Origin: Cenococcum geophilum 1.58
Taxonomy: Eukaryota > Ascomycota > Dothideomycetes > Gloniales > Gloniaceae
Assembly (NCBI GenBank): GCA_001692895.1
Contig: KV748200.1
Coordinates: 1,562,914 to 1,626,913, forward strand
Direction: 5' to 3'
Length of the DNA: 64,000 bases
The translations under genes were made by a program, and so were the position numbers. The notes beneath the pieces are model-generated. The model did no database searches. It was not told the DNA's origin and saw only the letters and a program-made list of their open reading frames with translations. Position 1 is the first letter of the stretch. Each line of letters starts with the position of its first letter. This document shows positions 33,657 through 45,300 of this stretch, piece by piece.

Positions 33657-35535
33657 AGCTACCGCCCTATTGCCTTAGAAAACACCCTTAGCAAGATCTT
33701 AGAAAGGGTAATAGCGGAACGCATGGCAGACACGGCAGAGGAACACGCCCTACTACCACAAAGCCAAATGGGGGCAAGAAAGAACCGCTTAACACTATCA
33801 GCACTTACGCTACTCGCTGCCACCATTAAATCTACATGGGCGATGCGAAAGGACTTTGTAGTATTAATGCTTAGCCTAGACATTAGTAGTGCCTACGACA
33901 ATGTACCCCACAAGCGTCTCCTGCATATCCTTAGGGCAAAGGGCTTCCCAGAATAAATTATACAATTTGTCTAAGGGTTTATAGGCCAGAAAGAAACATC
34001 ACTGGTCTTCAGCGGATACTAGAGCCCCCCTATTACAGTTACAACAGGAATACCACAAAGATTACCCCTCTTGCCTATACTCTTCCTTTTCTTTATAAGC
34101 AACCTGCTTGACTCCTTTAAGGAAGGGGCGACCCAGGGGATAGGCTTTGTTGACAATACAAACCTAATTATATATAGGCTAACAGCCGCAGAGAACTATA
34201 GAACACTAGAGAAAGCCTATAACACTTATATAGAGTAAACAAAACGTTATAGAGTCTAATTCTCACCAGAGAAATACCAGCTAATCTATTTTATAAGAAA
34301 ACGCAACTAACCTGCAGATCTCTAGCATATAATTTATATCTAAGGCTTTAGGGGTCAACCAGTTTAGGGCCTAAGGGTATTAGGAGTATAGGTAGATAGT
34401 AAGCTCCAATAGAGCGTATATGCGGCGTAAGCGGCCCGTAAAGGCCAAGCACAGTTCATCGCTTTATCTAGGATTGTTAATTCTATATAGGGTCCATACT
34501 TCTAGAGGTTACGCCTACTATATATAGCAGTCGTCCGGCCAACCATGATATATAGATCCAGTATCTGGGCCATTGGAGAAACTAAGAAGGGCCCCCTAAA
34601 ATTACTCCTTAAACCACTTTAAAAGGTCCAAACAGCCTGCCTCTAGAGTATTATAGGCGGGTATAAGCGAACGGCCATAGCACTACTTAAGAAGGAATCC
34701 AATATTCCCCCCCTATAGTTACATATTAAAGCCGCTGTAATATAAAGAACATAAAATAAACGCAACTCTAATGTTATAAAGTATATTAAGACACGCCTAA
34801 GTAAACTATAGAGGGACCCTAGGGTGCCCCATAGGAGAACAAACCAACAACCCCAAAGTAGGGAAGAGATATTAGAGAAACAGGTAAAGAAAGCAGAAGA
34901 AGAATAGTGCCGCTTTAGGGCCTAGGCCTATATAGAGGAGGAAGGGAGACGCGTAAGAGGTTAGTAAAGATAACAGTAAGACAGAGAAAGGAGCTAAAGT
35001 AGAATACGCAAGAACGCTGGGAAACCATCTACTGTAATACAATACTGGTTGGACCAACGCTGGAGAGGTAAATGGGAGTCAAAGGTATAGAGGCTGACTT
35101 AGGCAAGACGAACCTAAGCTATAGCATGGTTAACGCCATNGGGGGTAAATANCTAAGGGCTCNNAGAAGGCCTAATAAAGGCAGAAAATATAATAGCAAC
35201 ACTCTTAAGAACAGGAATAATAGGACTAAAAGATTGGCTTTACTGGGTGGGTGTCCCAGTAGGTAGCCTAAGATGCAAATGTAGCTGGCTAAGATAGACA
35301 CTAAAACACGTAATACTGCTATGCCCCCTACGCACCAATTAAGAAATAATGCTCTCAGCAGCTAGCACAGAGAACTATAATACACTGCTCTCAATATAAA
35401 AAGGCCTCAAGGCGGTTACCCAGTGGCTTATTAGTTAAAATATACTAAATCAATTCCGGGTTGCAAGGGAAATGGTAATAGAAGGTAAGGGGGCGAGTAG
35501 CAGGTGCCCCCTAGTAACTCTACAGTAGTAGAGTA
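33657..35535 (+). pseudogene. LINE-2 ORF2: reverse transcriptase C-terminal half with zinc-binding tail
   Basis: Reading in frame from the truncation point: SYRPIALENTLSKILERVIA, then RT motif A LDISSAYDNVPH (33872-33907), motif B region TTGIPQRLPLLPILF and motif C FVDN at 34146-34157 (FVDD with the second Asp lost). The long C-terminal part ends in SLRCKCSWLRQTLKHVILLC, the Cys/His block common in fungal Tad-clade ORF2. The endonuclease domain and RT N-terminus are missing by truncation. ORFs on the opposite strand (33659-33883, 35119-35301) are shadows. Ambiguous bases at 35140-35164. Confidence 0.85.
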
Positions 35536-35782
35536 AAAGTTTATAATACTAGCGCGTCCATAGGCTTGTTACGGCAGCAGTGGTTCCTAAGGAGGTCAAA
35601 CAGTAAGGTAGTAGAGCACCACAGGCGACTTGCAGGCGCTAAGTAGGCGAGTCCCAAAAGGCGGGGAGATGGATCACGGGGTTTTCTCATTTTTCTTAAA
35701 TAGAGTTTTCTCCCTATATGTAAATAAGGAGTAGTCCGCGTGGGCCTAGTAGGGATCTAAATCGGACGTTAAGCAATGAATT
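33657..35782 (+). mobile_element. LINE-2: 5'-truncated Tad-like LINE, 2126 bp
   Basis: Flanked by a perfect 16-bp TSD, ATTATTTAGATTATAT, at 33641-33656 and 35783-35798, in Gyp-3b chromodomain DNA. It starts in mid-RT (5' truncation is typical of target-primed reverse transcription) and ends ...GCAATGAATT without a poly(A) tail. Less RIP-damaged than its host. Confidence 0.9.
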
Positions 35783-35873
35783 ATTATTTAGATTATATTT
35801 TCTATTATATATTATTAATTAAGTTAATAAAATAGAAACTGTTACCGTTATTAATAATTATAGGAGGTAGTAG

Positions 35874-36137
35874 TGTGGGAGGGTACGACCTCTCTAAGAT
35901 AGGAAAGTCATAGTGCTGTCAGTCTGTCTGTCTGTCGGTTGGTCGGTCGGTTAGTCGGTCAGTCGGTTGTAATCAGTTAGTAGAACAGTTAGTAAGAAAG
36001 AAAGAAAAGAGTGTATTTCCGGTAACTGGTAGAGTCGTAATATGTATATAATAGAGGGAAGAAGGAAGGAAGCCGAAGGCTCTATAAATATAGGAAAATG
36101 CCAAGATAGTAGGCGACGTCCAATCTACACCACTACA
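35874..36137 (-). repeat. LARD-1 3' LTR
   Basis: 264 bp, TGTGGGAGGG...CCACTACA, with an internal GTCT/GTCG tetranucleotide tract (35925-35970) whose phase differs slightly from the other LTR. Confidence 0.9.
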
Positions 36138-38089
36138 TACCTCCCCTACTAAGAACGTTGTCCCCTAACGTTCTATAATATAGAAGAATAATAAAACGAG
36201 AGTATAGCAAAAGCAGAATAGATAAAGGAAAGCATATCCCTAAACGAACGCAGGTAACTATATCCTTAGCTCTTCCATAGAACTGTTCTACGGTGTCCTT
36301 CCGTTACCTATAGCTAAGATCCGATCCCCCTATTAGCAGTAACTAGGACAGCAGTAAACCAAAAATAATAATGGTAGCAGTAACAGCAGTAATAGCAGTA
36401 GCAGTAGCAGTGGCATAAACAGTAATAAAAGCAGACAGTTAGCGCGGCAAGATAAAACAAAACAGTTAGCGGTAGAACAGTCGGTAATAGAACAGTCGGT
36501 AGAAGAGCTCGGTCCGTATAATAAGCAGTAGGACATCCGGCAGCAGAACTTTTGGTAGTAGAAATCTCGGTAGCGGCAGACGGTTAGTAGCAGTTAGTTA
36601 GTAGCAGTTAGTGAGAACGGTAGTAGTAGAATAATTAGAATAATAGAACGGAACAGTCGGAATAGTAATGGCAGTAGTGGCAGCGGTAGAACAGCTGGTC
36701 GGAAGCAGTAGAACAGATCGGTTGGAATAGCAGTATAGACCGGCATAATAGACCTAGCAGATCCAGCAGTAAATAGACCTAGCAGCGGTACAGATCTAGG
36801 ACGGTAGAGACAGCAGTCGGTTGAGACAGTAAGGACGAAATAGCTGGACGGAATAGCGGCAGCAGCGGCGGTGGTAGGACAGTCAGTCAAGGTAGCAGAG
36901 GCTCTGGATTGACTCGATCGTTCCGCTGCCGTTTAATATCAAAACTCTGCATCTAGCTCTGTATCGGTCTGCATCGTACGCAGCTTCTTAGTTAAGGCTC
37001 TGCCCGTGGCTTCGCATCAGGCCCTGCATCTAGCTGTGCGTCTGGCTGTGCGTCTGGCTGCGCATCTAGCTGTGCATTAATAGCCCTGCATTGCATATTC
37101 TGCGTCCGTGTCTACATGCGTGCCTATATGCCTGCTTTGACTGCTGGCCGAAGACTGTCTAATTGGTCGGCGACGACGTGCTGCAACTGATCGTTCGGTC
37201 GTTTAATTAAGGTAGAAAGTCGGCCCGGTTAAAGGTTCTAATTGTCCTAATTTGAATGCGGAGACGGCGTTCAGCTGATCTAGACTTGATGAGGCCCTGG
37301 CTTAACTTAAGGTGTTTTCAGCTGCATGTATGACTGGGGCTTTGCATCCGTAGACAATTGATCAAAACCTCCGCGTAGACGTACGGTCGGTCAAGGCTCC
37401 GCATCTGCCGTTCGACCAAGGCTTCTCCTATATAGGCGTCCAGTCAAGCTGCCGTACTGTTGTCCAATTAAGGCTCTACACCTGTATGTTCTATATCCAT
37501 AGACTCCGTATACGACTCCGTGTGAGACTCCATGTAAAGCTCCGTATCTATGTCTGCAGGAAAGGTCGTTCTGGTTAGCCAATCCGTAGGCGTCGAGACG
37601 GGCGGCAGTCGATCGATACGGGGGTGGGCAGTCAAGGGGAGACTCTCGCAGGGGCTTTAAGACGCTGATTGACCGTGTTTCCGACGTTCTTCCGGCCGTG
37701 TACTGGTTTCCTGATTAGGTCTAGTGCCTGCGTGCCTGCGGTGATGTATCTTTTGACTGCCGATCGAGGACGTCTGACGGCGACGGTGACTGACTCGACT
37801 GATAGTGACAACGTACGATCGACTGACGTTCAAATAGGGTATTAGGTCGGCCCGACTGAAGGCTCTAATTTGACGACTTGACTGTAGAGGCAGCGTTCGA
37901 CTGATCAGGATTTGACAGAGGCTCTGGCTTAACTTAAGGTGTCTTCTGCTATACATACGATCGAGGCTCTGTATCCGTAGGTTCGGCATCTATGGACAAT
38001 CAATCAAGACTCTAGCTGCACAGTTGTTCGGTTAAAGCCTTGTATTTATACAGTCGATTAAGGCTCCGCATCATATAATTAGGGCTCTT
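36138..38089 (-). other. LARD-1 non-coding internal region with simple and dispersed repeats
   Basis: No coherent long frame on either strand. Holds a CAG/TAG-type trinucleotide stretch (36370-36412), many GGTAGAACAGTCGG-like units (36460-36900), and long degenerate direct repeats at 37213-37345 and 37848-37980 (third copy 38787-38890) beginning GGCCCGGTTAAAGGTTCTAA or similar. The ORFs called here are chance frames in repetitive DNA. Confidence 0.6.
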
Positions 38090-38815
38090 AGTGTCTACTA
38101 GACGTCCAATCCAGAGACCTGTCTTAAGACTTCTTTCTTTACAAGCACTAACGGTAGCTTCCTCTAAACCACTACGCTAGGCCTAGCGCTTTTATAGGAC
38201 GTCCTTGATAGCTGCTTTCTTCTCTTTCTAGGCCGTCTTTGCACTTGGCTTCTTTGGCGTATCTTAGGCCTTTACGGCTTCTCCTTTGCCCTCGCTGCTA
38301 GCAATACGCTTACGTGTCCTTAATCTTCTTTTAGCTTAAGAGCCTTCTAGGGACTGTCTTCTGCTTCCAGTCTCTTTATTATCCGGTAACAGCTTCTCGG
38401 CTGTTATAACTACCTCCGTCGCATATCCCTTGCCCTTGCGTTTATAATATAGTCCTTTCGTCAAGACGACCTTTAAGAAGTGTTGGCTCCTATACGTCCA
38501 ATTCCTGTTTCCCTTGTAATCCTCGACAAAGTCCTTTACTAGCTTAGTTAGATACGGCTTTATCCTGTCTGCCCTATATACGATCTCTCGCAGAGCATCT
38601 TTGTCAGTGCCTCTTCGTATGCTGCTTTATGGTTCCGCGGTGCTTGTTTCCAATATCGTGCTGCTATCCTTGTATGGGTCCCTTTCTTGCCGCGGTATCT
38701 GTTCTCGTCGTGCAGCTAGTGCAGTGCTGAATTCGGATGGCAGTGACAGTCGTGCTGCGATCAGCTGTCGTTCGAATAAGGAACAAGGTCGGCCCGGTCG
38801 AAGGCTCTAATTTGA
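38090..38815 (-). pseudogene. LARD-1 ORF2: basic protein of unknown function
   Basis: Minus-strand frame from about 38815. It reads RQLIAARLSLPSEFSTALAA, DALREIVYRADRIKPYLTKL, then the best block VKDFVEDYKGNRNWTYRSQH and FLKVVLTKGLYYKRKGKGYA (about 38410-38560). A Lys/Arg-rich tail follows (KRRLRTRKRIASSEGKGEA). Stops are few and RIP-like. The start is not certain; part of the 5' coding DNA (GTTCTCGTCGTGCAGCTAG) is duplicated at 39032-39063. Downstream of gag where pol would be. I do not recognise the family; it is not an RT, protease or integrase. Could be a DNA/RNA-binding accessory or a captured host fragment. Confidence 0.5.
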
Positions 38816-39108
38816 CGACATTCGACTGATTTGATTCAGTGACGGCGACGTGCTGACATCGAGGCTCTGGCTTGATTCGATTCCTCGACCAGTCGCGGCT
38901 TCTGTGCAGTCATTCGATTGATCAAGGCTTCCGTGCAGTCGTTCGATCAAGGCTCTGCGTACAGCTCTGCGTCAGTCTCTGCATCGTACAATCGGCTCTG
39001 TATCCGTGCAATCAATTGAGGCTCTTGGTGCCGTTCTCGTCGTGCAGCTAGCGCATCATCGAATTCCAGGGGCGGTGTAGAGTTCTGCCGGCTCTATTGC
39101 TGAATAGA

Positions 39109-39151
39109 CCAATTAGGATTTTCTATGCCCGGCATGGAAAATCGCTATTGG
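39109..39151 (-). repeat. Shared palindrome P2, copy in LARD-1
   Basis: GATTTTCTATGCC and GGCATGGAAAATC with outer CCAATTAG / CTATTGG arms. About 100 bp around it, including CTGATATCTTTGCAGTAGGT, match the Gyp-3b 3' region (33235-33330). Confidence 0.8.
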
Positions 39152-39349
39152 CTCGGTGATAGGCGGTGAGCTAAACTGATATCTTTGCAGTAGGTCGTCG
39201 CGACTGACGCGTCTTAACGCGTTACGATCAAGAAAATAAATAAGAAAAGGTGCTTTAGGAAATACTGTAATTAAGCAGACAAATAGAAATCTTTTACGCG
39301 GTCGTTACCTACGTCCCCTCCCCTACCTTAGAACTTGACTGTCCCTTAG

Positions 39350-41329
39350 TCAAACATCCTATACCTGCTGCGAAGCCTGCTGCGGAGCCTGCTGGTTAAG
39401 CGTCTGTCTCCAAGACCGTCTCCAAAGGTCGGACGATTTATTCTTCCTAGCTTCAGCTGTCTCATCCGCGGGCCGTGACCTAATCTGGATATAATCTCCT
39501 AGTCGTATATTCTTCCCCTACGGCGAAGTCTGCGGCTTAACGGTTGCCCTAGCTGTACGGCTGTCTCTAAGGGTTAGGTGAGTCTGCGGACGTTACTAGC
39601 TAGGCGTTACTGAGTCCGTGGGCCGTACTTGATAGTAGTCCTCCCAGTTCGTACGCATTTTGTCCCTATTTTTCAGCACTACTCCGTTATAGAAAGCCGG
39701 TTACTGCGTCTGTTCTTTCCTTGGCCTACCTAGGTTAGTTCCTTAGTACGTATGGAGCCAGTCCTTGATACCCTCTAGCCGTCCTTTATTGCCGAGCCGC
39801 GGTAGTTTAGGTCTAGGTCATTCGCGCGTCCCCGCTACTAGTCTCCCTCGATTAGACAGATATACAAATCCTTGCTGGATAAGATCCTTTAGGCCTTGGT
39901 ATTCGAATTTAGTAAAACGGTGACCTCCTCTGCATCCAAAACAGGTCTGCCAGCCTTGTCTTCGTGTGCCTTGCTGACCCCGTACGTCCCACTGCGGCCG
40001 TCTAAAGGCAGTGGAATCTTGCGGATATTGGGAGCCTTGCGGATATTGAGAGTCTTATGGAGGTCGAGATTCTTGCGGAGGTCGAGAGTCCTGCGGAGGT
40101 CGGGTGCTGTTCTGCCAGTCTTCGTATCCTAGTGCTGGGCTATGAACTGTAGCCTGATCCGTGGGTGACTGCTGCTGTATTAGGGCTCCTCTGTGTATAC
40201 CTGGTCTAGCTGGGTTAAGAAGTCTTCCTTCCCTTTAACGGTCAAGCCTATTCCTTTACTGCCGTAGCTCTTGTATAAGCTGGACATTTAGGACATCTTC
40301 TTCCAAAAGGACAGCTATTCGCTTAGCGTTCTCTGCAGCTATTATCCTTAACTCTACGGCCTCCTTCAGTCCTTCAAATATAAGGGTGCTAGGCTCGTCT
40401 GCTACGGCTCCTGTCTTTTCCATTATATGTCTGCGGTATTTAATAGGGAGTCCTCGTATAAACCACCAGCCCTTCTCTTGCTTAGTAAGGTTTCCTACAG
40501 CTACCGCTTTAGCTGAGATGGTAGTAAAGTCCTGCACGTAGTGACGCAGATCTCCTAGCTGCTCCGCTGACTTTTGAACGAAAGCTTCCACAAAGTCTCT
40601 TGTTTCTATACGTCTGTAGTAGTCGTCCGCTCAATATTTAGCCCTAAGCTTTCTTACAAGCTCCATCCAATTGCCAGCTATGAATTTAGGCAGACTTCGG
40701 ATCCACATCCCTATCCAGTAATTGCAGTACTCCGGAAGGCCCTAGTGCTTCTTCTTGCTCATAACGTGATATCGGGCGCATAGTCGTTCGTACTGCTTAA
40801 TAAACTGTAACACGTCCTGTTCTATAAAGTATGGAGTTCCAATAGTTCCTGGGGCCGGCATAGGCTGGGTCACAATGTAGATCCTATCTCGAGTCGTCGA
40901 CTGCTGGTCATAGGGTGATATATCCAAAGCTTCCTTAGGAGCTTGCAGGTGGTCCTTGCGGCTTATATCCTTCGTCTGCTAAGGGCTATTAGTCCGAGGT
41001 GTTACGGGTGAACGCTGTGGTAGGTCTGCTTGCATAGCTGCCTAAGATAAGGGTGTCCCAGATGACTGTCCTAGTGGTACTTTAGTAGGTGCCTGCTGCG
41101 GCTAGTCTACTTATACAGCTATATCCCTAACGGAGGGCACCTACTTCTTAATACCTGAGGGGGGGTCTTCCTGGGAGAGTACGGAATCTTCACCATCTAC
41201 TGCTACCCGGTCTCGGTACGTCCATCTATTTTGGCCTGCCGTCATTCCGTATAGTAGGGTGCTGCTAAGCCTCTTACTTCTACTTATATCTACCTCTTTA
41301 CGGAACGCCTTTAGAGCTGCTGCTGACAT
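39350..41329 (-). pseudogene. LARD-1 gag, 659 residues
   Basis: ATG at 41329 to TGA at 39352-39350, exactly 660 codons in one frame with about ten TAG/TAA interruptions. Order: variable N-terminus (MSAAALKAFRKEVDISRSKR), capsid-like core (FIEQDVLQFIKQYERLCARY, then LGDLRHYVQDFTTISAKAV and WWFIRGLPIKYRRHIMEKTG), Pro/Gln-rich repeats (PPQDSRPPQESRPP), and a knuckle-like CFGCRGGHRFTKFEY near 39900-39945, a spacing one short of CCHC with the last Cys lost. It resembles fungal retrotransposon gag that assembles particles. Pol would have to come from another element. ORFs at 40256, 40742 and 41141 are parts of this gene. Confidence 0.75.
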
Positions 41330-41937
41330 AATCCAGATGACTTAAAAGAGGATAAAGCTAAGCCAGAATAGGAAGCTTTTAAGGATAGATCCTATCTTGT
41401 ATACTTGCGACCTTGCTCGGTATTGCGTCCTTTGTTCGTAAAGGGTAGTACTAACTTCCTTTGCCGCCAGATGCCTTAGATCTCGTTTCCATCTAATTAA
41501 TTGGCCCTTAGCTTGTCGTCTTTGCATCTTTAATAAAGGTCTGGCCATGCTTGGTAGTAGATCTCGGTAACTCTAACCGCCGGTTGACGTTGTCTGATTG
41601 GCTCTCCAGTTCGCTTAACGTCCTTATACGTAACTTTTTAAGACCATCTAACCCATGCTCTTTTGCCTCTTATTGCTACTCTTTAGCCTATACGTTAAGT
41701 TTGGCTGTCCTGTCTTTTTCCAGTACTGCCTAGTTCCCCTTACTGTTCGATATTACCTAGTTCTCTTCTACTGTCTCGTCTATCTAGCTGGCGGTTCTTC
41801 CGTAGCTGGTCGTTCTTCTATAGCTGGCGGTTCTTCTATAGTCGTAGTATGTTTCTGCGTGTCTCCTATATATATATAGCACTAGACTTCTAATCCAAAG
41901 AGCTTACCGTCGTCCCCACGTGGAATGCCATAAAATA
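41330..41937 (-). other. LARD-1 5' leader
   Basis: Between the 5' LTR and gag. Contains the divergent P1 palindrome at 41579-41601 and a GGCGGTTCTTC-type short repeat (41783-41837). No convincing ORF. Confidence 0.5.
41579..41601 (+). repeat. Shared palindrome P1, divergent copy in LARD-1 leader
   Basis: AACTCTAACCG and CGGTTGACGTT followed by GTCTGATTGGCT. Orientation is opposite to that in the gypsy elements relative to the coding strand, and it lies in the 5' leader, not the 3' region. Confidence 0.65.
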
Positions 41938-42201
41938 TGTGGGAGGGTACAACCTCTCTAAGATAGGAAAGTCACAGTGCTGTCAGTCTATCTGTCTGTC
42001 GGTTAGTCGGTCGGTCAGTCGGTCGGTCGGTTGTAATCAGTTAGTAGAACAGTTAGTAAGAAAGAAAGAAAAGAGTGTATTTCCGGTAACTAGTAGAGTC
42101 GTGATATGTATATAATAGAGGGAAGAAGGAAGGAAGCCGAAGGCTCTATAAATATAGGAAAATGCCAAGACAGTAGGCGACGTCCAATCTACACCACTAC
42201 A
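41938..42201 (-). repeat. LARD-1 5' LTR
   Basis: 264 bp; near-identical to 35874-36137. Confidence 0.9.
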
Positions 42202-42389
42202 GTAGTGGCACTTCGCGAGTTATAGGTTTGCCTTTTAAGGGTTATAGCAAGTTTATATAAAACGTCGGATGTATTTTTATCTTAGTTAGTAGTTTAAGCT
42301 TATAAGTGTATAGACTTAGTTTCTTTTTAATTTAGTATAAGCCTATAAACTTAGAACAGTAACCCAATTACTAGTAATATTTAGGCCGT

Positions 42390-45300
42390 TATTACTAGTA
42401 TAGAAGAACTAGTATGGACGGAAGCTAAGATTATACGTTAACTATGGAAACCTAGAACCAACCTATATTCTTTAGAAGGCAACTTTAATTTAAAATAAAA
42501 CCCCTAGAACGCTACTCTCCTACCTAGAGGTGCTCTTCTACCTAGAGGTACTTTTTCTCCACCTTTACCGTCTCTAACTCCTCTACTCTAGACAACCGGT
42601 GAGCCTCTACTATAAGAAGTCACGAATCTAATAAAGGTATATTTAGACAAAGAAAAGAAGTTTAGAGGAGAACTATATAATATACTCGGAGCAAAACTAT
42701 AGGTCTTTTATAACTGTTATAATAAGGTTAGAATTTAATGCCACTAGTACCACTACGCTTTCTCCATTATATTAAAAGGATAGGCAGTAATATTCTATTA
42801 CAACCATATTACGGGTAAAAACTATAGCTTTAATATAATGCTTTAGCTCACTAGAGCTTACTTTAAGACTAATAAGAATCGCTAACTTTATATGTCTAAG
42901 TGGCGGGAAACTACGTTCTAGAGAGTTATTGCTTCTAACCTAACAAAGACTCGTTTAGAGTGCCTTTAATTACTCTTTAATAAACTCTAGAAAATCTAAC
43001 GTGGCCTTACCAAAACTTACCAAAATAAGAATAGCTTAAGGGACTAGCATGCCGTAGCGTTCCTAAGTGTAACTTAGCGCTATATAAACCTGCGGACACG
43101 TTTAAAGGAGTATATACTAAGCTACGCTCCGCCGTAGGTACTATAATACAAACATAAGAATCTTAATAGTTCTATACCGAAAACCTTACCTAACTAAGTA
43201 TTCCTAACTAATATAATTATAACTAGACTGATCGAATATATAGTGGCCGTAGTAGGGAATACGGAAAAGGGTACGATTAATGTCGACTATAAGGTAATTA
43301 TAGAGGTCCTTATAGAGGTTTATTTCGAAGTAATCGCTAAAAGAAGTACTACGTTTATAAGAAGCCAAATTGCTAGTTAACTAGACACTCCCTTAATAAG
43401 TAAAAAGAGGTATATAATAAGTTCCGTTAGAATATAAGAAACGTTAGAAATTATAAGGTTACTGTAGCCTACTTCTAAAGCTTCCTAGTTTAATATAAAG
43501 GCGTAGAAGATCTTAAGGGTAAGGTTAATAAGACTAAATAGCTCCTTATAGATATAGAAATTGAGGACTACTTACCTAACCAATACTTTACTAAGTATGG
43601 TGAGGTAAATAGCACACAAACCGTTGCTATTCTTAATGACCAATCTACACTCCACTTTATTACAAAGTTAGATATCTTTAACGAGCTAAGGGAGAGTTCT
43701 ACGTTCTCCTTTAACGACAGATACTTAGCGAACGTCTTTTATAGTATTATGCCGGATATAGAAGCCGCAGGAGTATCTATAGTAGAAGAACCTCAAGTTC
43801 GAGCCCTTTAGTAGCTTAATAGCTCTATTTAGATTAACTATTTAACGGCAGGCTAATACACGATTCGTTTTAGCAAGGGTACTATAATCTCTCTTAGCAT
43901 AATTAGGGTTTAAACCCCCTTAGGGTATATTACTTTTTACGTTATTCCCATAAACACCCCATTTCTATTTTGCATTAAAGATATAGATAAATTAGGCGTT
44001 AAGCTTAATAACCTTAAGAATGCACTTATCTAAGGAGGTAATTAGGTACCCGTTATACGCAAGTAGGGTTACCCCTAGTTACTCCTTTATTAACTAGAAA
44101 AGAGTATTACTTAGAGCCATTTAACTAAGCTAGAGTTACGTTAACTACACCATTATTTTAGCTACCTATCCGTTTATTAATTACTTAGGGTTCTTTAGCG
44201 AGTAGGCCATAAAGTTAAGGTTAAGGCAATTAAGTATCTTATAAAGTACTGCTATTACTGCCAAATAAACCAGAAGTCCCCTAGCCGATTTAAGTTTACC
44301 TTTAAGGATAACTATAACTTTAACTTCTATATTATTATTAACATTATATATCTTAGCGGCAAGCTAGTACTCTAAGTTATTAACTTTTTAACCTCCTTCT
44401 AAGCCGTGTGTTTCTTAAAAGATATATTAGCTAGAAACGCATAGAATACCCTTTAGTTATACTGGATTAATGTCTATTTAGGACCCCCTAATTAAATTAT
44501 CCATAATATAGGAAAGAACTTCTTATCTATAGAGTTCTAATAATAGATAAAGGCAATAGCAATTAAGGTTAAGGAAGTCCCCGTTAAGGTATATAATAGT
44601 ATTAAAAAAGTGGAACAATATTACGCGCTATTACGCCGCGTATATAAGATTATCTCTTTAGAACTAAAGGATGCTAGTAAAGAACTTACCTTATAAATGG
44701 CTGTTAAAGCTATTAACAATTTCGCTAGCCCGGATAGACTCGTACCTACATTACTAGTCTTTAGCGCCTACCCTTAAATAACTAACAATTCTCTACTATC
44801 TCCCTCCGTTATATAACGAGCTAAGGCTATTCATAAGGCAATAAAGGAGGTATAACGTCTCTACGCTATACGCTAGGTTAATAACGCACTAGGAATAAGA
44901 AATGGCCTAAACACCTTAACTACGCTTAACCTGCCACTCTAGTCTAAGGTACACGTATAGTGTAAAAAGGGAGGATAGTTAGGCCTATATTAACTTATTG
45001 TAATTAATAGTTAAACTTATACTATTTAGATGCCTTACAGACCCACTTAATTCCATTTAAATATTATTAAGCCTTACTATAAAGATAACAAATCCGAGCC
45101 TTTACAGGATGCCCTAAAAGATGCCCTAGAGGAGAACTACGATTAACGTGTTCTAGAAGGCGACTACAATCCCGAGATAATTATAGTAGATACGCCATAA
45201 CTATGACGCGGTAGAGGTCGCCTAAAGGGATTACAAAATCGCCAATATCTTGTTAATTTTAAAGAACAATTTATTACCGCCATTAAGAGCAGAGTTAAGT

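Larger units (their letters stand above)
35874..42201 (-). mobile_element. LARD-1: large LTR element with gag and an unknown ORF but no pol, 6328 bp
   Basis: LTRs 35874-36137 and 41938-42201, both 264 bp; TSD GTAG or AGTAG (the last A of the LTR is ambiguous) at 35869-35873 and 42201-42206. Purine tract (complement of TACCTCCCCTACT at 36138) gives minus orientation, agreeing with gag. No RT, integrase or RNase H motif was found on either strand. GC-richer and less RIP-damaged than everything around it, so probably the most recent large insertion here. Confidence 0.85.

Noticed and set aside
36333-36890. Leu-, Ser- and Thr-rich minus ORFs
   Set aside because: Chance frames in LARD-1 trinucleotide-rich non-coding DNA; low complexity, no gag or pol motif.
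37391-37989. Minus ORFs of 63 and 110 residues
   Set aside because: Overlap the dispersed direct repeats; arginine/serine-rich composition without recognisable domain.
42330-42340. Second element inserted at the same site as Gyp-4
   Set aside because: Gyp-3b sequence continues about 15 bp past that point with RIP-type differences only, so the breakpoint is different.
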